A stretch of DNA of 64,000 bases from Rhodospirillaceae bacterium SYSU D60007 (lineage in GTDB: Bacteria; Pseudomonadota; Alphaproteobacteria; Reyranellales; Reyranellaceae), in the NCBI GenBank assembly GCA_003574685.1, contig QOCQ01000014.1:1-64000 (forward strand). Reading direction: 5' to 3'. The notes below the pieces were generated by a model. It saw only the letters and a program-made list of their open reading frames with translations. It had not been told where the DNA came from and did no database searches. Each line of letters starts with the position of its first letter. The stretch's first letter is position 1. Below are positions 56,933 to 64,000 of this stretch, piece after piece. A program made the position numbers and the translations under genes.

Positions 56933-56943
56933 GAGGGAGAGCC

Positions 56944-57198
56944 GTGCTGGAGCTGCGCCCCAATTGCGAATGCTGCAACAAGGACCTGCCTAACGGGGCC
57001 GAGGACGCGCTGATCTGCACGTTCGAATGCACCTTCTGCGCAGCCTGCGCCGAAAAACGGTTCGGCGGCCGTTGTCCCAATTGCGGTGGTGATCTCGTGC
57101 GCCGCCCGACGCGGCCCGCGCGCCTGCTGGAGAAGTTCCCGCCCTCCGGGAAGCGGGTCATGAAGGCGCATGGCGAGTGCGCGGAGGCGACAGGTTAA
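56944..57198 (+). CDS. DUF1272-family small Cys-rich protein
   Basis: An 84-residue protein with four Cys pairs in CECC, CTFECTFCAAC and CPNC, a likely double zinc-binding fold. The N-terminus LELRPNCECCNKDLPNG is the signature of DUF1272. A GTG start at 56944 has GGAGGGAG upstream. It follows tatB by 11 bases and is probably in the same operon. Function unknown; zinc or RNA binding is a guess from the fold. Confidence 0.88.
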   Translation: MLELRPNCECCNKDLPNGAEDALICTFECTFCAACAEKRFGGRCPNCGGDLVRRPTRPARLLEKFPPSGKRVMKAHGECAEATG

Positions 57199-57250
57199 AG
57201 AGCGCACCACCATCACTCAAGTCATTGTAATTACTGAGAGATTCTCGGCA

Positions 57251-57279
57251 TTGCGCGGGTGGACCCTCGCCGCTATGGT
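57251..57279 (+). promoter_or_regulatory. Candidate thrC promoter
   Basis: TTGCGC (57251-57256), 17 bases, TATGGT (57274-57279), 26 bases before the thrC ATG. The same TATGGT -10 occurs at terC. Confidence 0.4.
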
Positions 57280-57305
57280 CCGCGCCCTTCCGCCCCGCCC
57301 GCCCA

Positions 57306-58727
57306 ATGTCCGCCATTCGCTACATCAGCACCCGCCAGGGATCAGGCCCGTCCGTGGAGCGTCTCACCTTTGAAGAGGTGGTGCTTGCCGGCCTGGCGCG
57401 TGATGGCGGCCTGTACGTGCCGGAAACCTGGCCGACCCTGTCGAAGGCCGAGATCGGTGCGCTGCGGGGCCTCTCCTATCCCGAGCTGGCTACGCGTCTG
57501 ATGGTCCCCTTTGTGGGGGATGCCTTCGATGCCGCGACGCTGGGGCGCCTGGTGGGGGAGGCCTATGCCGGCTTTGACGATCCCGGCGTGGTGCGGCTCA
57601 AGCCGCTGCCGGTCGGCGATCTGTACCTGCTCGAGCTGTTTCACGGCCCGACGCTGGCCTTCAAGGATGTGGCCCTGCAGTTCCTCGGCCGCACGCTCGA
57701 TGCGCTGCTGACCCGTGCCGGCCGACGCGCCCGTATCATCGGCGCCACCTCGGGCGATACCGGCTCGGCCGCGATCGAAGCGGTACGCGACCGCAAGGCG
57801 ATCGACATCTTCATGCTGCATCCGGAAGGCCGGGTGAGCGAGGTGCAGCGCCGGCAGATGACCACCGTGCTGGCGCCCAACGTGCACAACATCGCCATCG
57901 AGGGCACCTTCGACGACTGCCAGGACCTTGCCAAGGCCTGCTTCAACGATCTCCCCTTCCGTGACCGCCACCGGCTGACGGCGGTGAACTCGATCAATTT
58001 CGCGCGGGTCATGGCGCAGATCGTCTACTACTTCCACGCCGCGCTCAGCCTTGGCGCTCCGGACCGCCCGGTCTCCTTCTGCGTGCCCACTGGCAACTTC
58101 GGCAACATCTATGCTGGCTACGCGGCACGGGCCATGGGCCTGCCGGTCGAGCGGCTGCTGATTGCCTCGAACAGCAACGACATTCTGGCGCGCTTCATCG
58201 AAAGCGGCGAGCAGCGCCTCGCCGGCGTGACACCGACCTGGTCGCCCAGCATGGACATCCAGGTGTCGAGCAATTTCGAGCGCTTCCTGTTCGACCTGTT
58301 CGACCGCGACGGCAAGGCGCTGGCGCGCGCCATGCATGCGTTTCGCGCGACCGGCGCCATGAGCGTGAGCGCCGCGCAGCTCGCGCGCGCCCGAGCCACC
58401 TTCGATGCCGGCCGGCTGGACGATGCCGGCACGCTCAGCGCCATCGCCGATGCAAGGCGTGAGACGGGCGAGCTGCTCGATCCGCACACTGCTGTCGCCT
58501 ACGCGGTGGCGCGGCAGAGACGCGGTGCGCGCGACGTGCCGATGGTGGTGCTGGCCACGGCGCATCCCGCGAAGTTTCCCGATGCCGTCAGGACGGCCAC
58601 CGGCGAAGCGCCGCCGTTGCCGGCGCGCCTGGCCGATCTGGCCACGAAGGCGGAGCGTTGCACGACACTGCCCAACGATATTGCGGCCCTGAAGCGACTG
58701 ATGGACGAGGTGGCGGTATTCGCATGA
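57306..58727 (+). CDS. thrC: Threonine synthase
   Basis: A 473-residue PLP enzyme of the bacterial/yeast long form, converting O-phosphohomoserine to threonine. The PLP lysine is in FHGPTLAFKDVALQFLG near residue 119; TSGDTGSAAIEA is the phosphate-binding region. The N-terminal YISTRQG and the late VPTGNFGNIYAGY are characteristic. Its stop overlaps the ATG of the M16 protease gene (ATGA). The thrC-M16-GNAT order is common in Alphaproteobacteria. Confidence 0.96.
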   Translation: MSAIRYISTRQGSGPSVERLTFEEVVLAGLARDGGLYVPETWPTLSKAEIGALRGLSYPELATRLMVPFVGDAFDAATLGRLVGEAYAGFDDPGVVRLKPLPVGDLYLLELFHGPTLAFKDVALQFLGRTLDALLTRAGRRARIIGATSGDTGSAAIEAVRDRKAIDIFMLHPEGRVSEVQRRQMTTVLAPNVHNIAIEGTFDDCQDLAKACFNDLPFRDRHRLTAVNSINFARVMAQIVYYFHAALSLGAPDRPVSFCVPTGNFGNIYAGYAARAMGLPVERLLIASNSNDILARFIESGEQRLAGVTPTWSPSMDIQVSSNFERFLFDLFDRDGKALARAMHAFRATGAMSVSAAQLARARATFDAGRLDDAGTLSAIADARRETGELLDPHTAVAYAVARQRRGARDVPMVVLATAHPAKFPDAVRTATGEAPPLPARLADLATKAERCTTLPNDIAALKRLMDEVAVFA

Positions 58728-59986
58728 GCACGCGCATCACCACGCTGGACAACGGCCTGCGCATCGTGACCGACATGATGGCGCACGTCGAGACGGTAGC
58801 ACTTGGCGTGTGGGTGGCGGCCGGCGCGCGCCACGAACCCGCCCCGCGCAACGGCCTGGCGCACCTGCTGGAGCACATGGCGTTCAAGGGCACCAAGCGG
58901 CGCACCGCGCGCGGCATCGCCGAGGAGATCGAGAACGTCGGCGGCAGCCTCAACGCCTATACCGGCCGCGAGCTCACCGCCTATCACGCCACGGTGCTGC
59001 GCGATGACGTGCCGCTGGCGGTCGACCTGGTCGCCGACATCCTGCTGGAGTCGACTTTCGTCGAGGAGGAGCTGCAGCGCGAGCGCGGCGTGATCCTGCA
59101 GGAGATTGGCCAGGCGATGGATACGCCTGACGACATCATCTTCGATCGTTTCCAGGCTGTCGCCTTTCCGGAGCAGCCCCTGGGGCGTCCGGTGCTGGGC
59201 ACCGAGGCTACGGTGAATGCCATTGCCCGTGCCGATCTCTTCGACTGGATGCAGCATCGCTACGTCGCCGAACGCATGGTGCTGTCGGCGGCCGGCGCGA
59301 TCGAGCACGAGCGCTTCGTCGAGCTGGCGGCGAAGGCGTTCGGCCGCCTGCCGCGCAGCGGCGGCGAGGGTGCGCCCACGGCGCCGGTCTATGCCGGCGG
59401 CGACCGGCGCGACACCGACGATCTCGAGCAGGCGCATATCGTGATCGGCGGCGAGGCCTTCGGCTATCTCGATCCGGACCATCATGCGCTGGCGGTGTTC
59501 TCGACGCTGTTCGGCGGCGGCATGTCCTCGCGCTTGTTCCAGCGCATCCGCGAGGACCGGGGGCTGGTGTATTCAATCTATTCCTTCAACGCTTCCTACC
59601 GCGATGGCGGCCTGTTCGGCATCTATGCTGGCACCGCCGGTGAGAGCCTGCCCGAACTGGTGCCGATCATCTGCGAGGAGTTCCGCAAGGTCGCCGAGGA
59701 CGTGGACGAGGCCGAGGTCGTACGCGCCCGTGCGCAGCTCAAGGCCGGCACGTTGATGGCGCTGGAGTCGAGCCATTCGCGCTGCGAGCAGGCGGCCCGC
59801 CAGCTCCTGATCCATGACCGCCTGATCCCCTACGCCGAGACCGTGGCGCGCATCGAGGCCGTCGACGAAACTGCTGTGCGCCGCGTGGCGCAGCGCCTGC
59901 TGGCTTCCACGCCCGGCGTCTGCGCCCTGGGGCCGGTGACGAAGCTGGAGAGCTACGACTCGATCGCCGCCCGCCTGCGCGCCTGA
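58724..59986 (+). CDS. M16 zinc protease (mitochondrial processing peptidase-like)
   Basis: A 420-residue pitrilysin-type protease. The inverted zinc motif HxxEH is at residues 47-51 (AHLLEHMAFKGT), and the third ligand Glu lies about 75 residues later in ERGVILQEI. It resembles the beta subunit of mitochondrial processing peptidase, of which alphaproteobacterial members are thought to be relatives. No signal peptide is obvious, so it may be cytoplasmic or attached to the membrane. Translation is likely coupled to thrC through the four-base overlap. Confidence 0.93.
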   Translation: MSTRITTLDNGLRIVTDMMAHVETVALGVWVAAGARHEPAPRNGLAHLLEHMAFKGTKRRTARGIAEEIENVGGSLNAYTGRELTAYHATVLRDDVPLAVDLVADILLESTFVEEELQRERGVILQEIGQAMDTPDDIIFDRFQAVAFPEQPLGRPVLGTEATVNAIARADLFDWMQHRYVAERMVLSAAGAIEHERFVELAAKAFGRLPRSGGEGAPTAPVYAGGDRRDTDDLEQAHIVIGGEAFGYLDPDHHALAVFSTLFGGGMSSRLFQRIREDRGLVYSIYSFNASYRDGGLFGIYAGTAGESLPELVPIICEEFRKVAEDVDEAEVVRARAQLKAGTLMALESSHSRCEQAARQLLIHDRLIPYAETVARIEAVDETAVRRVAQRLLASTPGVCALGPVTKLESYDSIAARLRA

Positions 59987-60069
59987 ATCTTGCGGCCATG
60001 ATAGTAGTGGGATGACGCCGGCCAGATCGTGTATGCTGGCGCGCCATTCCTGTCGGGGTTCGCCGGCAA

Positions 60070-60675
60070 ATGTTTCGACTATCGGATGTCCCGCTGGCGC
60101 TGATGTCGACGCCGCGCCTGCAAGGCGAGCGGGTCTATCTGCGTGCGCCTTCGGCCGACGACTGGCGCGAATGGGCCGAGCTGCGGGCGGCCAGCCGCGC
60201 ATATCTCACGCCGTGGGAACCGACCTGGGGCGACGATGCCCTGACGCGCGATGCCTATCGCCGCCGCCTGCGCCACTACATGCAGGAGTGGCGTGCGGGC
60301 GAGGGCTATACGTTCTTCATCTTCCTCACACAGCCCCGGCGGCTGGCCGGCGGCATCTCGGTTTCGAACGTGCGCCGCGGGGTGGCGCAGAGCGCCAGCG
60401 TCGGCTACTGGATGGGGCAGGCCTATGCCGGCCAGGGCATCATGACCGAGTCGCTGCGCGCCCTGCTGCCCTTTATCTTCGACGAGCTGCGGCTCAACCG
60501 GCTGGAGGCGGCGTGCCTGCCGAGCAACGCGCCCAGCCGCGCCGTGCTGCGCAAGGTGGGCTTCCGCGAGGAGGGCATTGCGCGGCACTACCTCAAGATC
60601 AACGGTCGCTGGCACGACCACTTGCTGTTCGGCCTGCTGGTCGGCGACTACCGCGCGCTCTACTGCAAGACGTAG
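60070..60675 (+). CDS. RimJ/RimL-type GNAT acetyltransferase
   Basis: A 201-residue N-acetyltransferase of the RimJ group, which acetylates the N-terminus of ribosomal protein S5. The acetyl-CoA region includes SVGYWMGQAYAGQGIMTESL and the NAPSRAVLRKVGF block typical of RimJ. The ATG at 60070 is used. It follows the M16 protease by 83 bp on the same strand, which is the usual alphaproteobacterial order. The convergent MFS gene begins on the other strand seven bases after its stop. Confidence 0.9.
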   Translation: MFRLSDVPLALMSTPRLQGERVYLRAPSADDWREWAELRAASRAYLTPWEPTWGDDALTRDAYRRRLRHYMQEWRAGEGYTFFIFLTQPRRLAGGISVSNVRRGVAQSASVGYWMGQAYAGQGIMTESLRALLPFIFDELRLNRLEAACLPSNAPSRAVLRKVGFREEGIARHYLKINGRWHDHLLFGLLVGDYRALYCKT

Positions 60676-60682
60676 CTGCACC

Positions 60683-61906
60683 TCAGGCTTCGGGGCGTTC
60701 GGTGCGCGCCAGCGGCAGCAGGGCGACGCCGCACGCAAGACTGGCAACGGCCAGCAGCGCGAAATTGAGTGCATACGAATCGAACAGCGCCAGCATCAGG
60801 CTGAACAGGGGGGGTACCAACAGCGCACCGGAGAAGGTGAAGAACTGTGCACCGCCTGTCAGCAGGCCGGCCTGCCCGGATGGAGCACGCCGCGCCAGCT
60901 CGGCAAAGAAGACGCCGCCCCAGCCGATCGCCGTCGTGCCATAGAGCAGGGCGGCCGCCGCCAGCCCCGCGAACGACCAGCTTGCGTCGATGGCTGCCAG
61001 CGTCGCGGAACCACACGCCATGCCGAACCCGAGCCCCGCAAGGGTCATGGCAGGCCGGCGCGTGGCATCCGCGACGGCGCCCCAGACGATGCGGGCCGCC
61101 GCGCCGCTCAGCTGCCCGATGGCGAGCACGAGGCCCGCGGTGGTGAGGTCGAGCGCCAGGCGCTGCACGAGATAGACCACCAGAAAGGCGCCGAAGGTCA
61201 CCTGCATGGCCGTGAACACGAACGAGACCAGCGCCAGGCGGCGCCAGTCCGGTGCCCGCCACACCAGGCGGACCGGCGTGAACAGGTTGCGCAAGGCCGA
61301 GGCCAGTCCGCCCGCGGTAGCGCCCTCCACGTCGAGCGACGCGCGCAGCGGCTCGATCATGACCGCCAGTGCGAGGCAGCATGCGCCCGAGATCCATGCT
61401 GCGTTCTGCCAGCCGCCCAGCGCGATCAGCGCCGGGATAGCGAGGCCGGCCGCCATGTTGCCCAGCGGCACGCCCGTCTGCTTGATCGAGAACGTCATGG
61501 CGGCAAGGCGTGGCGGTGTCACCCGCGAAAGCACCTGCGAGCTGGCGGGAGTGGGCGGCCCCATGCCCAGCCCCATCGCCAGCGCGGCCGGGATCAGCAG
61601 CCAGGCGGACCCGGCGCCGAAGATCGCAAGCGCGGCGGCGCAGAGCAGCAGAGCGCCCTGGCAGACGCGCACGGCGCCATAGCGCGCGGCAAGCAACCCG
61701 CCGGCCGAAGAGGAGAGGATGGCGGCAACGTAGACGAAGGCCATGAAGTAGCCGACATCGTCGCGGTCCACGCCGAAGGCTGGTGCCGCGACAGGTGCCA
61801 TCACCGGAATCGCTTGGATGGCAAATGACGCCATCACTTGGACGGCCAGCATGGCCGCTGCGGCCCAGACGAAAGTGCGCGTGCCGGCTGCCGCCGCCGT
61901 TGCCAT
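60683..61906 (-). CDS. MFS transporter, paralogue 1
   Basis: A 407-residue inner-membrane transporter with twelve predicted hydrophobic segments. MFS signature elements are the loop AARYGAVRVCQGAL after helix 2 and SSSAGGLLAARYG. The block TFSIKQTGVPLGNMAAGL is shared with the neighbour, as is AARIVWGAVADATRRP. The substrate is unknown. It lies seven bases downstream of the second MFS gene on the same strand, so they form a tandem operon of two divergent paralogues. Confidence 0.9.
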   Translation of the reverse strand: MATAAAAGTRTFVWAAAAMLAVQVMASFAIQAIPVMAPVAAPAFGVDRDDVGYFMAFVYVAAILSSSAGGLLAARYGAVRVCQGALLLCAAALAIFGAGSAWLLIPAALAMGLGMGPPTPASSQVLSRVTPPRLAAMTFSIKQTGVPLGNMAAGLAIPALIALGGWQNAAWISGACCLALAVMIEPLRASLDVEGATAGGLASALRNLFTPVRLVWRAPDWRRLALVSFVFTAMQVTFGAFLVVYLVQRLALDLTTAGLVLAIGQLSGAAARIVWGAVADATRRPAMTLAGLGFGMACGSATLAAIDASWSFAGLAAAALLYGTTAIGWGGVFFAELARRAPSGQAGLLTGGAQFFTFSGALLVPPLFSLMLALFDSYALNFALLAVASLACGVALLPLARTERPEA

Positions 61907-61912
61907 GGGGCC

Positions 61913-63139
61913 CTACCGCTCGCCCGAACGCAGAAGACGGGCGATCGCCATAGCGCTCACGCCGGTGGCTGCCGCCATGATCGCAAAGCCTGCGGGATAG
62001 GAATGCGTCAGATAGAGGATGGCGCGGAACAGCACCGGCCACACCACCGGGCCGAGGAAGACGAACAACGAGGTGGCGCCGACAAACTCGCCGGCGCGTC
62101 CCGGCGGGGCACGCCGCGCGCATTCGGAGATGAAGACGCCGTTCCAGCCGATGGCCGAGCCGCCCAGCGCCACCGCCACGGCATGGAGCAGCCAGGACGG
62201 CCAGCCCGGCTCCGCCGCTGCCAGCGCAAACCCGCCGGCTGTCATGGCCAGGCCCAGCACCGCCAGCATTGTCAGGGGTCGCCGGGTGAGGTCGGCCAGC
62301 GCACCCCAGAACACGCGGCCGAACATGCCGGCCGCGGTGGCGAAGGCGAGCACGATGCCGGCCGCGACGTAGTCAAGCTGATGGCCGTTGATGCCGTAGA
62401 GGATCATGAAATTCACGATCGTCGCCTGCATCGAGGAGAACGAGATCGCCGCGAGACACAGCCGTCGCAGCACGGGATCGGCCCATGCCAGCTTCAGGGG
62501 ATCGATGATCTGGTACAGCGTCGGCAGCAGGCGGCCGCGCCGGGAGGCGCCGGTGTCGTAGAGCGGGCGCAGCGGCTGCAGCGCCAGCGCGGTCGCGACG
62601 CAGATGACACCCACGCCTGCCGCGACCGCCTGCCAGCCATAGCGCTCGACGCTCATCGGCACCAACGCACCGCCCAGCGCAAAGCCCAGCGGCACGCCGC
62701 TCTGTTTGATGGAAAAGGTGATGTTCGACAGCCGCGAGGGCGTGACGCGCGCCAGGATCTGCGAACTCGCCGCCGTCAGCGGGCCGCCGCCCAGGCCGAC
62801 AATCAGGGCCGAGAGGATCGCGAGCGCAAGCTGGCCTGAGGCCAGTGCCATGCATCCGATCGCCGAAACCGCCAGCGCGCACTGCGTCAGCCGTACCGCG
62901 CCCAGCCGCAGTGCCATCGGCCCGCCCGCCATCGCGGCACAGATCGAAACCAGATAGACCAGTGCCACGTAATAGGCGACGTCATCCGCGGCCACGCCCA
63001 GCGCCGGCGCGGCGGCTGGCGCCAGAACGGCCGCGATGTTGAAGGCGACGGTCGACAGCATCTGCACCGCGGTGAGCGACAGTAGTGCGATGATGTAGAG
63101 ACGCGTGTTGGTTTCGGCAGGAATTGCGGTCGTCGTCAT
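61913..63139 (-). CDS. MFS transporter, paralogue 2
   Basis: A 408-residue paralogue of the transporter at 60683. It shares TFSIKQSGVPLGFALGGALV and GRVFWGALADLTRRP, and IGWNGVFISECARRAP near the C-terminal half. The ATG at 63139 is preferred; the frame is open to 63208. It is the first gene of the MFS pair. Anion or nucleoside-like substrates are possible but cannot be told. About 155 bp of noncoding sequence separate it from uvrB. Confidence 0.9.
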   Translation of the reverse strand: MTTTAIPAETNTRLYIIALLSLTAVQMLSTVAFNIAAVLAPAAAPALGVAADDVAYYVALVYLVSICAAMAGGPMALRLGAVRLTQCALAVSAIGCMALASGQLALAILSALIVGLGGGPLTAASSQILARVTPSRLSNITFSIKQSGVPLGFALGGALVPMSVERYGWQAVAAGVGVICVATALALQPLRPLYDTGASRRGRLLPTLYQIIDPLKLAWADPVLRRLCLAAISFSSMQATIVNFMILYGINGHQLDYVAAGIVLAFATAAGMFGRVFWGALADLTRRPLTMLAVLGLAMTAGGFALAAAEPGWPSWLLHAVAVALGGSAIGWNGVFISECARRAPPGRAGEFVGATSLFVFLGPVVWPVLFRAILYLTHSYPAGFAIMAAATGVSAMAIARLLRSGER

Positions 63140-63294
63140 GCGACGTTGCGGCTCAAGATCGCGAACCCTACCGGCGCCCCGCCGCCCGCGCAGCCATGAA
63201 CCACGCAAGCCAGCCGTGCAGGAGCCTTGGTGTCCATGAACTCGCCCTGCGCTTGCGCTACGGGCGTCTCGCCCGCTCTTGTCGCTGCGAAGTG

Positions 63295-64000
63295 TCAGCG
63301 GCGGGCGCTGCGGCGGGCGGGTTTACCGCGCGAGCCGGAGCCGGTCTTCACGCCGCGGAAGGTGCGCGAGTTCTGGACCTTGCCGTAGGGCGTTTGCGCA
63401 CTGTTGCCCGCAGCCCCGGCGGTCGAGCGCGGCCGGATACTGCCGGGCGGCAGGCCGAGATCGTTTTCCTCCAGCCGGCGGATCTCGTCGCGCAGGCGGG
63501 CCGCTTCCTCGAACTCGAGATTGGCGGCCGCTTCGCGCATGCGCTTCTCCAATGCCGTGATATGGGCCTGCAGGTTGTGGCCGATGAGCTGGATGTCGCC
63601 GGAGACACCGGTATCCACGGTGAAGTGGTCGCGCTCGGCGACCGACTGCAGCACCTCGTTGATGTTCTTGCGGATCGAGGCCGGCGTGATGCCGTTGGCG
63701 TCGTTGTAAGCCTGCTGCTTGGCACGGCGGCGCTCGGTTTCGCCGATGGCGTATTTCAGCGCATCGGTCATGCGGTCGGCATACAGGATCACGCGGCCGT
63801 CGACGTTGCGCGCCGCCCGTCCGATGGTTTGAACCAGCGAGGTGGGCGAGCGCAGGAAGCCTTCCTTGTCGGCGTCAAGGATGGCGACCAGCGCGCATTC
63901 CGGGATGTCGAGGCCCTCGCGCAGCAGGTTGATGCCGATCAGCACGTCGAAAGCGCCCAGCCTCAGGTCGCGGATGATCTCGATGCGCTCCAGCGTGTCG
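63295..64000 (-). CDS. uvrB: Excinuclease ABC subunit B (C-terminal part; 5' end beyond window)
   Basis: About 235 residues of UvrB remain. The helicase motif V-VI region reads [20 protein letters not shown] and [15 protein letters not shown]. The C-terminal UVR motif (binding UvrC) is [20 protein letters not shown], followed by a basic tail [15 protein letters not shown]. In this frame translation continues past the window edge. UvrB verifies DNA damage and makes the nicks with UvrC in nucleotide-excision repair. Confidence 0.96.
   Translation of the reverse strand, partial: DTLERIEIIRDLRLGAFDVLIGINLLREGLDIPECALVAILDADKEGFLRSPTSLVQTIGRAARNVDGRVILYADRMTDALKYAIGETERRRAKQQAYNDANGITPASIRKNINEVLQSVAERDHFTVDTGVSGDIQLIGHNLQAHITALEKRMREAAANLEFEEAARLRDEIRRLEENDLGLPPGSIRPRSTAGAAGNSAQTPYGKVQNSRTFRGVKTGSGSRGKPARRSARR

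Noticed and set aside
57206-57235. Thr/Ile-rich leader peptide for thrC attenuation (TTITQVIVIT)
   Set aside because: No short frame with its own start and stop, no terminator with T-run follows, and a promoter-like TTGCGC-17-TATGGT lies downstream of it.

Overview
The window reads as a chromosomal segment of a GC-rich Alphaproteobacterium. The best evidence is the gene order dgt-argS-SPOR-nagZ-scpA-scpB (34030-40578) with tatA-tatB further on, plus many soil-type catabolic genes. The genus cannot be set from sequence alone. No rRNA, tRNA, CRISPR array, phage or complete insertion sequence was seen. The first gene (membrane coiled-coil protein) and the last (uvrB) run off the window ends.

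Layout. 1-6352: a repetitive coiled-coil membrane protein, a GNAT acetyltransferase, a hot-dog thioesterase, and overlapping ligD and ligC (NHEJ/repair ligases). 6353-10900: a GTCTCC-rich tandem array, a PLP dehydratase, an M20 amidohydrolase and an NdvA-like exporter. 10900-15403: a small putative AHH/HNH-like protein, uraD, and a three-gene NMT1/THI5-type ABC importer interrupted by a palindromic repeat. 15452-18422: a homodimeric E1-type TPP dehydrogenase divergent from an Lrp/AsnC regulator. 18430-20757: an accessory island with two tandem HELVH metalloproteases resembling the M91 (NleD/HopH1) effector family, followed by two kinds of dispersed palindromic repeat. 20758-26023: an aromatic or acyl catabolic block (CoA ligase, ACMSD-like amidohydrolase, Rieske oxygenase alpha and beta, carboxymuconolactone decarboxylase-like protein). 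26155-32632: a NYN/OST-HTH protein, two M20 hydrolases, puuE allantoinase, a second CoA ligase and gpt. With uraD these give the region a purine/ureide flavour.

32785-40578: TerC and UspA, then the conserved housekeeping run dgt to scpB. 40610-56070 separates scpB from tatA with catabolic genes: a lone LivH-type permease, pobA, a small exported protein, and a leucine/terpenoid-type acyl-CoA cluster. That cluster holds a split biotin-dependent carboxylase, a TetR regulator, an isovaleryl-CoA-type dehydrogenase, an enoyl-CoA hydratase and a PECR-like SDR. Two related palindromes suggest TetR control. A lower-GC SGNH gene and a twice-frameshifted phosphotransferase sit inside the cluster. 56171-64000: tatA, tatB (no tatC follows), a DUF1272 protein, thrC-M16 protease-GNAT, two tandem MFS paralogues and uvrB.

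The strongest leads are the tandem M91-like protease pair, the TetR operator pair with the carboxylase fission, the REPIN-like element that now ends a peptidase gene, and the 15.6-kb insertion between scpB and tatA.
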